Both the position numbers and the translations under genes were made by a program. A stretch of DNA of 64,000 bases, from contig NC_033631.1 in NCBI RefSeq assembly GCF_001540865.1, positions 12,533,089 through 12,597,088 of the forward strand, in the 5' to 3' direction. Position 1 is the stretch's first letter. Each line of letters begins with the position of its first letter. Below, piece by piece: positions 50,005 through 61,320 of this stretch. Under the pieces are notes generated by a model, which saw nothing but the letters and a program-made list of their open reading frames with translations, did no database searches and had not been told where the DNA came from. This DNA is from Ananas comosus (taxonomy: Eukaryota; Streptophyta; Magnoliopsida; Poales; Bromeliaceae).

Positions 50005-52253
50005 ATGGCTACTTCCCCTCTCTCTCCTCCTCTCCTCTCGCCCCTTCCGATCCCGAAACTCCCCTCTCTCCTCTCAACCTGTAACCCTAACCCTAACACT
50101 AATTCTAATCCCAGCACTTGGAGGAGGAAGAAGAAGAAGGCGATCTCTCCGATCTCCGCCTCCTCCTCCTCCTCCTCCTCGTCGTTCCGGAACGGGACCC
50201 CACCGGAGACGGAGTGCCCCGTGCCCGCGGAGCAGCTCCCCGTGAACGAGTACCAAGCCCTATCGAGCTCTCTCCCCTTCTCCTGGGCCGCCGCCGATCT
50301 CCGCCTATACTGCTCACGCCTCGCCCTCACCGGCGGATCCTTCGCCCTCTTCGTCGGCCTCCCCGTCGCCGCCTTCGGTACCGGCGCCGTCGCCGATCCC
50401 CAAGCCGACGCCCTCCGCTGCGCCCTCGGCACCGCGTCCGCGGGGCTCCTCGCGGCCACGCTCGCCGTGCTCCGGATGTACCTCGGGTGGGCCTACGTTG
50501 GCAACCGATTGCTCAGCGCCACAGTGGAGTGTGTGTGATCTGGTTTCGTCCGATTTTTTACTCAAATTGTTGGGTTAATTTAGTGGATTAGTAACTGTTG
50601 CTTCCTTTTTAGTGCAGATGAGGAGACGGGATGGTACGATGGGCAAGTAAGATTCAATCCCGTTTTCTCTTTTTACTTCTCTAGCAATTTTTATCCGTGA
50701 ATTTTAGTCATTTTAAGCAGTTAATTTCTGTTGAGTACATCTTGTGAAACTTTAGTCCCCAAATGGAATAGTGATGTAAGAGTAAACGATTGATATACAT
50801 GTTAGTTGCATACCTAATGACGTAGCTTTTCAGTGAACTTGGTTTTAACATGCGTATCAACTTATGTTTAAGGGGATGGAACTACCTTGTATATCCTGTT
50901 AAGCCTATATAAAGACGTTTTATCCGCAATAAGCTACCCGTTTCTATTGTGCAGTGCAATGTGGACGCAACATTAAACCAAAAAAAAAAGTCAAATCCTT
51001 TCTTTTGTTTCATTTTGTAGTGTTTAGATATGATGGATTTGGCATATTCTCACCATTCCGTGCATTAATTGTTTATTTTATTGCAGAAAAACGGATTTCT
51101 TTAGTCCTTCTATCTGTTTAATTAGCCTACATGCATCTTATGTATGTGTTCCTGCAGTTCAACAAATGGAATAAAATGAAAGAATTCAGACAAAGCTATA
51201 TAATTATTGGTCGTTCACATGTTTTTTAAATTCATGGCAGATATGGGTGAAAACTCCTGAAGTCTTAGCCCGTGATCGGCTCTTGGGCTCATTTTCTGTA
51301 AGTTCTTTCTTATGTTTCAGCATCTCTTTTCCATTTTTCAGTTAGTTAGATGTTGCAATTCTGTACTCTAAAGAAGCTATTTTGACATCTTTAATATGAT
51401 GTATGTCAATCTAATTCAATGATAATGAGATTACTTAGGTACTCTAAACAAGCTATGTTGACATCTGTAATAAGATGCCTGTCAATCTAATTCAATGATA
51501 ATGAGATCACCTCTTCTGTCTGCAATGTTGTACCCTAGGTGACTCAACCAGGGAGCTGCATCAATGAGTCTTTAGTTAAGCTATTAGCCAATTATGTTTG
51601 TTATTGTGCTTAAGTGGCTTGTGAGACTATCAGTTTGTTTGAAACCCTTGTTATGGACTAACACCTGTCTCTCATACCTTATTCCCATATCCCATATAGA
51701 TCTGATAAAAGTGTTATCTAATATGATAGTTGTATAGCACAATAATTCTATGTGAAGCCCTCGGGTCACCTCAATTTTTTATGCCTTCTTTGCAATCTCT
51801 TGATTCTCTTTCTTATTTTCACTTTATCTGTCCTTAATAGTTTATCTCTCTTTCAGTCACTCAGGGTCTCTTTACTATTTCTCTCTTATCCCTTCTGAAC
51901 TGGAACTCCAATATTTCTCTAAATTTATCTAGTTTTTATGACTTTCTTTAATTTTATGCCATGCAATCTAACTTGTATTACCTATATTTGGTTTTGTAAT
52001 TTCTTCACAACCATTACTTGAACCTTATTTGCTTTTTACACTTCAGGTAAAGCCTGTGCTAAACAGGGTGAAGCTTACATTAGTAGTTCTGGCGGTGTCC
52101 TTGGTAGTCTGTGTTCTTCTTTTCATCAATACTGAGAACCCAAAGCGGTCATCGGAAGATGGTGGTGGACGAGCTATAGCTGGAGTGTACAACGATGCCT
52201 CAGCAAGGTCATTTGAGCCTGATGCATTCTGTGGCGAACCTGATCTGTCGTAG
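50005..52253 (+). CDS. CGLD27: CGLD27 / DUF1230 (Ycf36-like) chloroplast membrane protein
   Basis: Exons 50005-50530, 50618-50646, 51241-51297 and 52047-52253; GT-AG, frame-consistent, 272 residues. Residues 1-60 are a Ser/Pro-rich, acid-free transit peptide. The DUF1230 domain starts CPVPAEQLPVNEYQALSSSL and continues with two hydrophobic spans (LTGGSFALFVGLPVAAFG and ASAGLLAATLAVL), LRMYLGWAYVGNRLLSATVE, YEETGWYDGQIWVKTPEVLA and RDRLLGSFSVKPVLNRVK, then a third span VVLAVSLVVCVLLFI, ending EPDAFCGEPDL. The family is confined to cyanobacteria, algae and plants; Arabidopsis CGLD27 is linked to plastid function under iron limitation, but its biochemical role is unknown. The GC-rich exon 1 includes CCTAACCCTAACACTAA, which encodes NPNPNTN and is not a telomere. 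Confidence 0.93.
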
Positions 52254-53486
52254 AGTATGTTCAGTAAACTTTCTTTCCTTTCCCTGGTAATTCATCTGTT
52301 CCTCTCGTTCATGTGGAGGACCTGTATTACTCTAGTTTCCATGTATGGTAACATCATCAGTTGGGTATTCCCAATTGGTGGTAGTTATGGCAAGTTGTAC
52401 ATAAATACCATCTACAGGACAACATCTTACATTAATTGATATATTTATAAGAACTCTGTAAAATTTTTAGAGAGTCAAAAGATTTTGCCTTCTTTGTCGC
52501 TTGTTCTGTGATGAACTATCACTTTCATACCCTATTATGCAGTAAGTGTGCAGCTTAACTCTTTTCATGCCCTGCTATTTGCTTGTTCTAACTCTTTTCA
52601 GCTTGGTTCTTGTTTTAAGTGTGCCAATTCCGTTGCACTCCCATTGTGGAGGAGCAGATTCACTTTTCAACATTTCTTTTATTAATAATCTAGCCCTCTT
52701 CACTGCAAACTTATTTCTCAACTAATGGCCTTCTAGTACATTATTGAAGCTTCATTTCTTACTGTCCTTGAAAGAAGAACATAGGAGGTGTTTATATTAT
52801 ATCAAGTCAATCTAGAGAAACACATGAGTGGTAGTTACTAAAATTTTAGCAACAGATCAGATACAGTATCTCTATGTGATATTATATATATTAATGATGG
52901 ATGGTTTTGACCTCAATGATGGGATCCATTAATTGTGGTGGTGTGACCACATAGCTGCCTTGCTTCCACTATATCCAAAACAGTTTTCATGGATCCTCAA
53001 ATATTAACAAGCTAAAATATGAACTAATTTAATGAAAATTTGGTCATTCACTCTTGTGGGTATAGATACCTAGTTTATTCATCTATATCTTTAGTCCATT
53101 CCTCTATTATCACAAGGCTTTCTTCATCTACAGCCACACCATTCTATTCGTGGCAACTAAAGAAAACAACTAAGTACACCACTTAAATATGAATTAAATT
53201 TAACTCAATCTCTTGTCAATTCTATAGTAACCAGGCAAATTAGTTGCTTAAGGATTGAGGATACTCACAACTATTATCAAGTCTAAAAAAGCAACAAGCA
53301 AAAAAGAACCTAGGATTTATTAGTTCTGAAAATTGTTGTTGCCAACATTATTCTTCTTAATCAAACTCGGCCACTACCAAATCAAACTATCAAACCTAAC
53401 AAATCACATGCTAACTAAACTTCATTTAGATCAACAACAGCCTTCAAAGCCACAAAAATTGAAGAGGAGGAGAAAGCGCTCGTAGC
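52254..53486. other. Convergent AT-rich spacer
   Basis: 3' flanks of CGLD27 (plus) and the GATA gene (minus). Nothing recognisable within it. Confidence 0.6.
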
Positions 53487-54549
53487 TTAATTTTGGATCA
53501 GACCGCAAGATAGACCCATTAGCAATATTGCTGCATCCTTCTCATCCTGCGGGAATACCCGATGGAAAGCTGAGTTATTATTCAAACTAATTATAACATC
53601 TTCAAATTTAACTTTCTTCTTAGCAGTTGGGGTGATTCTGCACCGCTTCTTATAAGGAAGGATACAACAGTCTTCATTCCTCTCCATCTCTATGGGCTTT
53701 TCAGCTGAGATTACTGCACCACCTGCTGCTGCAAGCGCCATTGCCCGTCTTGCCTTCCGTTGCCTTATTCCACAGGCATTACAAAGTGACTGCTCAATGA
53801 ACGCAAAGAAGAAGAGGAAAACAAAGAAAACAGATGAGAAACTGAGACAATAGTGTTAGAATACAACTACAGTAATTCTAAGCTAGTATAAATATAACAT
53901 TAGATTCTAGCTACTTCATTACTACCTTGGGCCCCTGGGGGCCACTTCTCCACAAAGGGGTCCTTGTAGTGTTGCAGTTGGAACAAACTCTTATTATTCC
54001 ATTGCTATTGTCTTTTGTTTCTTGTTCTTGGCATTGAAGATCTTGCTTCCTTCTTCGCAGTTTTCTCTCAACGAGTTGATCAGAACCCATCATCTTCCTC
54101 GTCCATTGCATCTTCAATGATGTCCACTCAAGTGAGCAATGTACGTCTTCTTTTCTCTCATAGCGATCGGGTGATGACTTTTCCATGCAGCCATTCTTGT
54201 ATTCATTGGTTGGCAAAAGGGATCGTAGGATCAGATCGCTTGACCGCATGGTATCATTGGGCTACATCAAACAAAATATATAGAGATCAGACATACATCG
54301 CCTTCTGATCGTGCAAAGTATTACGTTCCTTACCATTTGCTGTTGGTGGTGGTGATCGTGATGATGACGGTGATAAAGGAGATAATGATCATAATGTGCT
54401 GCACCGGTTCCCTCTTGATCATGTTGAATGTTGAAAAAGAGTGGACAAGGGGAATAATTTTCGCTCTTTGGAGTGTAGTTCGACGGGTGGTTCTTCTTTT
54501 GGACACCCTCTGGAAGAGAAGAGAATTGATTTGCACCAGTTGGAGTCAT
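53487..54549 (-). CDS. B-class GATA transcription factor with LLM motif (GNC/CGA1-like)
   Basis: Nuclear transcription factor binding GATA sites. Exons 54549-54334, 54262-53936 and 53789-53487; GT-AG, 281 residues. One type IV zinc finger: C162 and C165 in [17 protein letters not shown]184 and C187 in [12 protein letters not shown], with 18 residues between the pairs, followed by the basic stretch RQRKARR. The intron between C165 and C184 interrupts the finger after GPQGPK, as usual for this class. The C-terminal [12 protein letters not shown] holds L270-L271-M272, the LLM motif that marks the Arabidopsis GNC and GNL/CGA1 group, which promotes greening and is controlled by cytokinin, light and gibberellin. 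The N-terminal part has a His-rich run ([10 protein letters not shown]). No HAN domain is seen. Confidence 0.94.
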
Positions 54550-54700
54550 GGATAGAAAGGAGGAGAATGGTTATTTCTGCTTATGAGGAGGGAAAGAAGA
54601 GAGACTGGTCTATCTAACAGAGGAAGAACCAGTAGATATAGTAGTAGGGAGGGTAGAGAGAGAGAGGTTGGTAAAAGCTGCAACTGGCTATCAGTGATCA

Positions 54701-54708
54701 TATTATAG
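54701..54708 (-). promoter_or_regulatory. Possible TATA box of the GATA gene
   Basis: CTATAATA on the minus strand, about 150 bp before the start codon, followed by a CT-rich stretch (GAGAGAG on plus at 54656). Plausible, but based on sequence and position only. Confidence 0.3.
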
Positions 54709-54965
54709 CATGTTCAAGGTATAATGCTATTCTTTTGTGGGGAAAGGCAATCACATGGCTTACCAATCTGTAAAAAAAGAGAACACCATATAACACCAGC
54801 TGGATGGTTAAGAAGCAAAAATGCTTCAGTACAGCAACTATATATTCCTAGAAGCCAAAAGATCCACATCTACAAGATCCTCAATTATTGCAGGAAATTA
54901 GCAATCTTGTAGATTTGTGGCTGTACATCTGCATGCATGCAGGCAATTGCAAGTCCCTCCCTTTT

Positions 54966-54988
54966 TCTCTCTCTCTCTCTCTCTCTCT
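54966..54988. repeat. CT microsatellite
   Basis: CTCTCT run upstream of the GATA gene; a longer poly-T block follows at 55168-55194. Confidence 0.8.
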
Positions 54989-56003
54989 TCATTTGTACCA
55001 AAGGACAATAATAAATGTCTTGCACTTGGGTCAGGCAAGGGAACAGCTACAAAGTCTATTGACTCAGCTCTCTACTCAATCAGATTAAAGATTAACCACG
55101 CACTGTCAAAGACAGCAGGGTGGTCCCTTCCATTTCGTTTCTTTTCTTTTAGGTTTTTTCTTCTTCTTTTTTTTTTTTTTTTTTTTTTTTTTTTGGAAGA
55201 ATAACAGGAGAATAGTCCTTCCTCTTAATACCCCCAATTACCTCCTCTTTGCTCCTATTACGTGGGGAATAGTAGCTGCTGCTGTAGAAAGGGAAATATA
55301 TCCTCCATTATACCCAAACACAGCTCCATGCACAAAAACCAAACCAGGGAAAGGACTCCACACGTGAGCTTTAATAGTACCCGAGTGAAAGATGGAGATA
55401 TCATTTAAATTTATAGCCATATTACTTACTTTTAAACAAGTTTCTTTATATCCTTTTACAGTAATCTGTGTTCTTCAACTTTTTTTTTTTATTCATTAAC
55501 TTTCGCAGTTAGCTACAAAACCCAAAGATTAAGCCCGCATACACAGAAAGTGTTGTAGCTTTCACAGGGGTGCTGGCATAAGCTACAGGACACTGTCCTC
55601 CATGTCACCAGGGCCCATGCCTTTCCTCAAAGGAGCTTGTCCTATGTTACTCCATGTTGCCACCAATTAATCTCATTTAAGACAAAAAAAAAAAAACAAG
55701 AAAGAGAAAGAAACAGGAGCAATTATCATATTTTCTAACACTTTGGTCCATCGTTACAAGTTGCTAGCCAGAGACAGTAAAGTGTTAAGAACAATATCTC
55801 AGCGTAACTCAAAATTTAAACACATGCTTCAATCTTGGGTTCAATTTTGATGACAACATCGGAACAAAAATGAATTTGCCGGATGTAAGGTTTTTGAACA
55901 CATGCTTTCTCGGTGAAGTATTTGTTAAAACTCGTGTAAAATGCAAAGAATTTGATACGACAACACAAGTACAGTGAGTTAATGGTCAAATAAGTTGGCT
56001 GCT

Positions 56004-56088
56004 AAGTACATTTCTTGCTATGTTTATTTCTAAATAAAATAAACGAAGCGGCTAGCGTCCTACCTATTTTTCAAAAAAAAAAATTAAT
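56004..56088 (+). mobile_element. 5'-truncated SINE with perfect 15-bp target duplication (copy 7)
   Basis: Only the 3' part of the SINE is present: TGTTTATTTCTAAATAAAAT, AAACGAAGCGGCTAGCG and a poly-A tail. It is flanked by exact copies of AATAAGTTGGCTGCT (55989-56003 and 56089-56103), which shows it inserted in truncated form. Confidence 0.85.
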
Positions 56089-56230
56089 AATAAGTTGGCT
56101 GCTGAAACCAAATCTGTTCTAACTCACAGTTTGGTATGGCAGTTGATAGAGGAAGCGCATTGCTCTGATTCAATAGGAGCCTTGTTATAAGCAGTTTCAT
56201 AGCTGGTCTTCAGCATACTCTTTGATTTGT

Positions 56231-56395
56231 CTTTTTTTCTTTTTTTTTAAAGGAAAATGGTAGCAAGATACGTGCTTTGTGCATTATTTTTAAAAATAAA
56301 CTCAGTTAGAAACGTGAAGGAGCTAAGTTTCGAACTTAAAATTTCAAACACCAACCATCAAATGTTTAGCCAACTGCGCTATGTACGGTCAGTCG
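56231..56395 (-). mobile_element. tRNA-derived SINE with target duplication (copy 8)
   Basis: Minus strand: GACCGTACATAGCGCAGTTGG (box A), box B-like GTTCGAAACT, the family body and an A tail. The flanks TACTCTTTGATTTGT (56216-56230) and TACTCTTTGAATTGT (56396-56410) match 14 of 15. It lies 150 bp from the truncated copy at 56004, in opposite orientation. Confidence 0.88.
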
Positions 56396-57104
56396 TACTC
56401 TTTGAATTGTTGCCGGCCAATTATTTCCAGTATCATCTGTGATGATTGGAGAAGGTTAACGCCTTCTTTACTGAGCCGTCGACCACCGTGTTGAAAACAA
56501 AACTCGTAAACACCAATGTGACATCCCCGCGAGGAAAAGAAGATCATCAGAATCAGATATTTATTTACTTATTAGGCTGCTGGGTTTATGAGATTGTAGG
56601 AAGGTAATCCCTTGTGCCTCACTTTCTTCCAACTTAAGACCTGTATACATTCAACAGTCATCCTCTGAATCATAGCAACCATCTCTCTGATGTCGAAACC
56701 AGATATAGCATTCACTTCCTTGTTGATTATTCAAGAATAGCAGATCAGTCTAAGCCAGGAAGAGAAGATTAGTTATTCCATCCAAATTTATTCTCCAATT
56801 AGTTAAACAGTGCCTTACTGTAATTTGACAAGTCAAATTCTTTTTTTTTTCTCAATATAAATCAAAACAAATCACCAAACATCAGACAAAACAGTGTATT
56901 ATGAAGAATTATCAAGGAAAACTCATTACTGCCAACTGGTGTTGTCTGACAAGGAGCTGATAAGCCATAACGTGACTGACCATTTGTGCCGTTCTACTAC
57001 TTGCACCTCACAAAATGGTGCTTTAAATTCACTGCTTAACAATTTTATATTTCAAAAGGCAACAATCCCTGTTGGAACTTTCAGTAAATATTATAAAATA
57101 TGGT

Positions 57105-57255
57105 TGATCGTCTCTAGCGCAAGTGATAAAAAATTTGATGGTTGGTATTCGAATTCTCAAGTTCAAAGTTTAATTTCTTCATATTTCTAGTTAAATTTAT
57201 TTGTTAAAAAAAAAGAATAAAGTGGGTAGCATATTGTTTTTCTTTCGACAAAAAA
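57105..57255 (+). mobile_element. tRNA-derived SINE (copy 9)
   Basis: GATCGTCTCTAGCGCAAGTG (box A), GGTTGGTATTCGAATTC, then a box B-like AAGTTCAAAG, TTCATATTTCTAGTTAAAT, AGTGGGTAGCATATTG and a poly-A tail. Flanks TTATAAAAT and TTATAGAAT match 8 of 9. Its 3' 45 bp are the closest match in this window to the LINE tail at 47005. Confidence 0.8.
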
Positions 57256-58158
57256 ATTATAGAATTTTTCGAGATTATAGTATATGTAAAGTCGTAATTA
57301 TACATTGTCGAACAAGTATTTAAGTGTCGTGACAAAGAGTGGTATTAAGCACTTGTAGGTATAGTATGATATGGCTTGTGTTGTTCCGCACCGGTGTGTT
57401 TTGTTTCCAAAAATACCCATGTGACAGGAAGGATGGATGTGCGTGGGCTTTGGACCCAAATCCAAATAAAAGGCTTAAATTTGTCAATCAGGGGCCAGAT
57501 GTGCATGTGGGCCAATTGTGCTATTCCATGACCCGACTCAAGGCCAGTTTATTTTTGTGGATATTCGAAGTTACTTTTGTGACTTCAAAAAGAGCATAGC
57601 ACCGAAATTACAAGATCATTTGAACTCTCGCTTATAATTGTACAAAAAAACATCATCCTTTCAACTTTGATGGAGTGGGAATAAAGTAGAGATCGTGAAA
57701 CTCACAAATTTCTCTGTCTTCGACTTCTTGTTTCCAAAACAGCCCTTCAACTCATGGAATTGGCGAGGATTGCATGATTCAAGCCAAAATGGGAGGTGCA
57801 GCAACACAGAGAAAGGATGAAGTTTGGGTGGATGGAAGAACTTATCTTGCAAATCTATGTATCGAGATAATACTTTTTTCACATACCACAATTTCTAAAC
57901 TCTAGAATATATAAAGACTTTAAAATCAGGACTAAGTCGTTGAATATATTCTACGACATTCAAAAAATTTAATATAAATAATTATAAATTTTGAATATAT
58001 TACTTACAAATCAAATACTAAATTTTTGTTATTAACTGAATTCTAGAATGTTCACATAGTTTTCATATAAATTTTTTAGATGATATATATTACATCTACT
58101 AAAGTATTAAAAAGGAAAAATATATCTTTGGTTTCTCTCTCTCTTTTTCTACACAGCT
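57256..58158. other. AT-rich 5' flank of the PPR gene
   Basis: No gene recognised. The last 30 bp before the PPR start are CT-rich (CTCTCTCT). Confidence 0.5.
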
Positions 58159-60573
58159 TTGATGCCACCCGTTATACTCTCCTACCCTTCTCTCTCACCC
58201 TCTCCCTCTCCTCATCCCCTCAGTACCTACAGGAGCTCCGCTTCTCTTCGAGCTAATAAATTTGCTGATACTCATTTTGCTACGAAAACTACTCTTAATG
58301 GCGCTACTATCTCCAGCAATTCATCTACTAAGGTTACTAAACCGACCCACATCCTCTCCCTGCTCACCACCTACACGCGCGCCGGCCTTATGGACGACGC
58401 GCGCAAGTTGTTCGACGAAATGCCCGAAAGGAATCTTATAGCATGGACTGTACTGATGTCCGGCTATTCTCTCCATGGCCCCGCCTTCGAGGCCGTTTCC
58501 CTCTTCCGCGACATGCTGCGGCGGCAACCGCCTCTGCGGCCAGACCCCTTTGTTTTCTCCGTAGTACTACGAGCCTGCTCTCTCGCCGGAAGCCTCAATC
58601 ATGGCCGGGAACTGCACTGCATGATACTAAAGCTGTTCTATATTGAGGACCTGTTTGTCGCCAATGGTCTCGTCAGCATCTACGCGAATTGCGGGTCGAT
58701 CACTTACTCTGAGCTTGTCTTTCTTAGAATCCGGCGGCCGGATTTGGTTTCGTGGACCTCGATGTTGAGTGGGTACATGAAAAACGGGCTCGATGATGAC
58801 GCTCTTGAGCTCTTCAATGATATGGCTTGGAGAGGAAGCCGCTTCGATGCTTTCGCTCTCTCTGTCAGTCTAAAGGCTTCCAGCAATCTGGGTTGTGTAC
58901 GCTCAGGGATTCAGATTCACTGCGTTATGATCAAGATGGGTTTTACTTCCTGCCTCTTCTTGCAGAACTGCGTGATCGAGTTCTATGGAAGAATCGGTGA
59001 ATTGGTCGCCATGAAACAAGTTTTCGATAAGCTGGATGGAAAGGATTTGGTTTCTTGGAACACCGTAATTGAATGCTATGCTTACAATTGTTGTCACGGA
59101 CAGGCTCTATCGCTATTCCGCATATTGATGGATGAAGATTTGATATGTGATAGGTTCACTTTGGTCAGCATTCTTCAGGCTGTCGCGGCCTTAGGAGCTG
59201 TCGATCATGGTAAGGAAATTCATGGCTACTTAATCAGAACCGGCTTCGCGTCGGACACTCATGTGATCAGTGCTCTTCTTGATATGTACATCGAGTTTGG
59301 ATCGTTGAATGACGAATGCAATGTGGTTCCTCTTAAACTTTTCACACATTTTCTATCAACTGGAGCAAAAGTAGATGAGTTTATTTTCGCCAGCACTTTG
59401 AAGCACTGTGCTGTTCGCCTTGATCTAGAGACAGGGAGGTTGATTCATGCTTGCGTTGCGAAGCTTGGAATGGATTCAGATGCACATGTGGTCAGCTCGT
59501 TGATCGACATGTATTCCAAGTGCGGAATTTTAGATTCATCTTATTGCCTTTTCTCAAGAATCGAGCATCCCGATGTGGTAACATGGTCTTCAATAATCTC
59601 AGGGAGCTGTTCTAATGGTCAGTTCGAAAAAGGTTTGCAGCTCTTCAGGAGTATGCAGTTGGATTACATCAGAGCAAATGAATTCACTTACACATCTGCT
59701 CTTAAAGCCTGCATTGCTTCGAGAGATATTCGACGGGGAGCGGAGATTCATTGCAACTTAATTAGAAATGGTTATCTGTCGAATCTCTCTGTCATGAAAA
59801 CCCTCATCAACCTCTATTTGGAGGTGAGCCAAATCGATCGAGCTCTCAGCTTATGCTCATTGATACCGCAGAATGAGAATTCGTGGAATCAGTTCATTCA
59901 AGCATTTGCAAAACTCAACAACCACAAAGGGATCCTCGAGCTTTTTCACCGCATCCAATGCTCTAATGGGCAGTTAGATCATTCATTGGCCCATTTGGTC
60001 CTCGATTCCTGTGGGAATCTATTGCTTCTCAATATGGGCCTTCAGGCACACGCCTACATTACAAAGAGAGGATTTGCATCGAACCACAAAGTAGGCAATG
60101 CTCTTATTAAAATGTACTCCGATTTTGGAATACTTTCACATGCCATCGATGCTTTTAACCAGATGCCAGAGAAGAGCTCATCTTCTTGGGCCGCCATTAT
60201 TGCAGCAAATGTTGATAATGGCTGTCCATCTAAAGCTCTTGAGCTCTTCATTCAAATGGTAAGGAAGGATAAGTCTCCGAATTCCAATACATTTGTTTCT
60301 GTGCTCAAGGCTTGTGCACAAAAAGGACTCATAGACGAAGCCTTTCATTTATTTGTATTGATGAGGAAAGTTTATCAGATAGATCCCTCGGCCGAACATT
60401 ATTACTCGATGGTCGAGGTTTTGGGGCGTGTTGGGATGTTCAGAGAGGCAGAGCACTTTATCGAGAGAGTAATTCCTTGCGAATCTGGCACTGCAGCATG
60501 GAAGGCACTTCTTTCTTCAGGTCTAGTACATGGTAACACGAATGTTGCTAAGACGCGGCATGGAAGGTTCTAG
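58159..60573 (+). CDS. PLS-class pentatricopeptide repeat protein, C-terminus lost by frameshift
   Basis: Organelle RNA-binding protein, probably for RNA editing or processing. Intronless, 804 residues. The N-terminus is Ser/Pro-rich and may target plastid or mitochondrion. From about residue 65 there are tandem PPR motifs of P, L and S type, for example ARKLFDEMPERNLIAWTVLM, LVSWTSMLSGYMKNGLDDDA and ALIKMYSDFGILSHAIDAF, to an E-motif start at GTAAWKALLSSGLVHGNTNV. Two defects are visible. Around residue 388 a PPR is cut short (GSLNDECNVVPLKLFTHFL), lacking roughly 20-25 residues in frame. After NVAK (60553) the frame shifts and stops at 60573, while AAWKVLELEPTN of the E motif continues in another frame from 60555. 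No DYW domain remains. It may be a truncated but expressed gene, a pseudogene, or a sequence error. Confidence 0.9.
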   Translation: MMPPVILSYPSLSPSPSPHPLSTYRSSASLRANKFADTHFATKTTLNGATISSNSSTKVTKPTHILSLLTTYTRAGLMDDARKLFDEMPERNLIAWTVLMSGYSLHGPAFEAVSLFRDMLRRQPPLRPDPFVFSVVLRACSLAGSLNHGRELHCMILKLFYIEDLFVANGLVSIYANCGSITYSELVFLRIRRPDLVSWTSMLSGYMKNGLDDDALELFNDMAWRGSRFDAFALSVSLKASSNLGCVRSGIQIHCVMIKMGFTSCLFLQNCVIEFYGRIGELVAMKQVFDKLDGKDLVSWNTVIECYAYNCCHGQALSLFRILMDEDLICDRFTLVSILQAVAALGAVDHGKEIHGYLIRTGFASDTHVISALLDMYIEFGSLNDECNVVPLKLFTHFLSTGAKVDEFIFASTLKHCAVRLDLETGRLIHACVAKLGMDSDAHVVSSLIDMYSKCGILDSSYCLFSRIEHPDVVTWSSIISGSCSNGQFEKGLQLFRSMQLDYIRANEFTYTSALKACIASRDIRRGAEIHCNLIRNGYLSNLSVMKTLINLYLEVSQIDRALSLCSLIPQNENSWNQFIQAFAKLNNHKGILELFHRIQCSNGQLDHSLAHLVLDSCGNLLLLNMGLQAHAYITKRGFASNHKVGNALIKMYSDFGILSHAIDAFNQMPEKSSSSWAAIIAANVDNGCPSKALELFIQMVRKDKSPNSNTFVSVLKACAQKGLIDEAFHLFVLMRKVYQIDPSAEHYYSMVEVLGRVGMFREAEHFIERVIPCESGTAAWKALLSSGLVHGNTNVAKTRHGRF

Positions 60574-60700
60574 AACTTGAACCAACTAATTTAAGGCAAA
60601 CATATTTCTTAAGAACATCTTTGTAAATTCTCGTGAATGGAGTGATGCATGGATGCTTGTATTTTGGGAGTAAGGAGATGTGAAGATTTTTGTTCTGTTC
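60574..60700 (+). pseudogene. Out-of-frame remnant of the PPR E domain
   Basis: In the frame not used by the PPR gene, 60555-60610 reads AAWKVLELEPTN..QTYFL; a second shift then gives NIFVNSREWSDAWM up to about 60665. These are the conserved E/E+ motif residues that should follow the PPR array. At least two indels separate them from the open frame. Confidence 0.75.
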
Positions 60701-61059
60701 TTATGACTAATAGGATGAGAAATAAATAATAGATGATTCATCATTCGGACAAGTAGCAGAACATCAACAAGGGGAATCATAGATGAAGACATCAAAGATT
60801 GGAGGTATAGCTGCAACATAGGTGGTACAGATGTTTTCTTTTTGAATGCTGTACATAAAGTGTTCATTTCAGGCAGTATAAAGAAGTGAGTTCTTTCATT
60901 TTCTATTGACACCCACTTACTGGGCGTTTGGGAAAGTAATTCTATGTTTGAACAAGAATATTATGCCTAGAGAACATTTCAACCATCTTCCATTTCTCCA
61001 TCTATCTTATTGCATACATGTACCCGTGAAGTACACATCTATGTACATACATACGACAA

Positions 61060-61320
61060 TTATCACAATTTGGTGGATAGCTTGGTTAGAGAGAAATCTT
61101 CCTGAACAGGAAAGTTAACTCGAGTCAACTCTTGAGTGAGGGCTTTGGAAAGGTTATCGGGTCAAGTAATCCTTTCCGGTTGGGGCTTTTGTGTACCTTT
61201 GTGGTAAGTTTTTTTATTCCTTCGTTCTGTTGTTTTTTCTTCCTCGGCTCTGTAGCAAAGTATATCAGCTTAATGAATGAAATTGTAGCATGCTACCTTC
61301 TCCTTGAAAAAGGTTAAAAA
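61060..61320 (+). mobile_element. LINE 3' relic downstream of the PPR gene
   Basis: IWWIAWLERN on the plus strand matches the C-terminal WxxWLERN motif of plant LINE ORF2. It is followed by a T-rich 3' untranslated stretch, TTAATGAATGAAATTGTAGC and ATGCTACC, and an A-rich end near 61320. The tail words match the LINE at 47005-47572. Confidence 0.6.
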
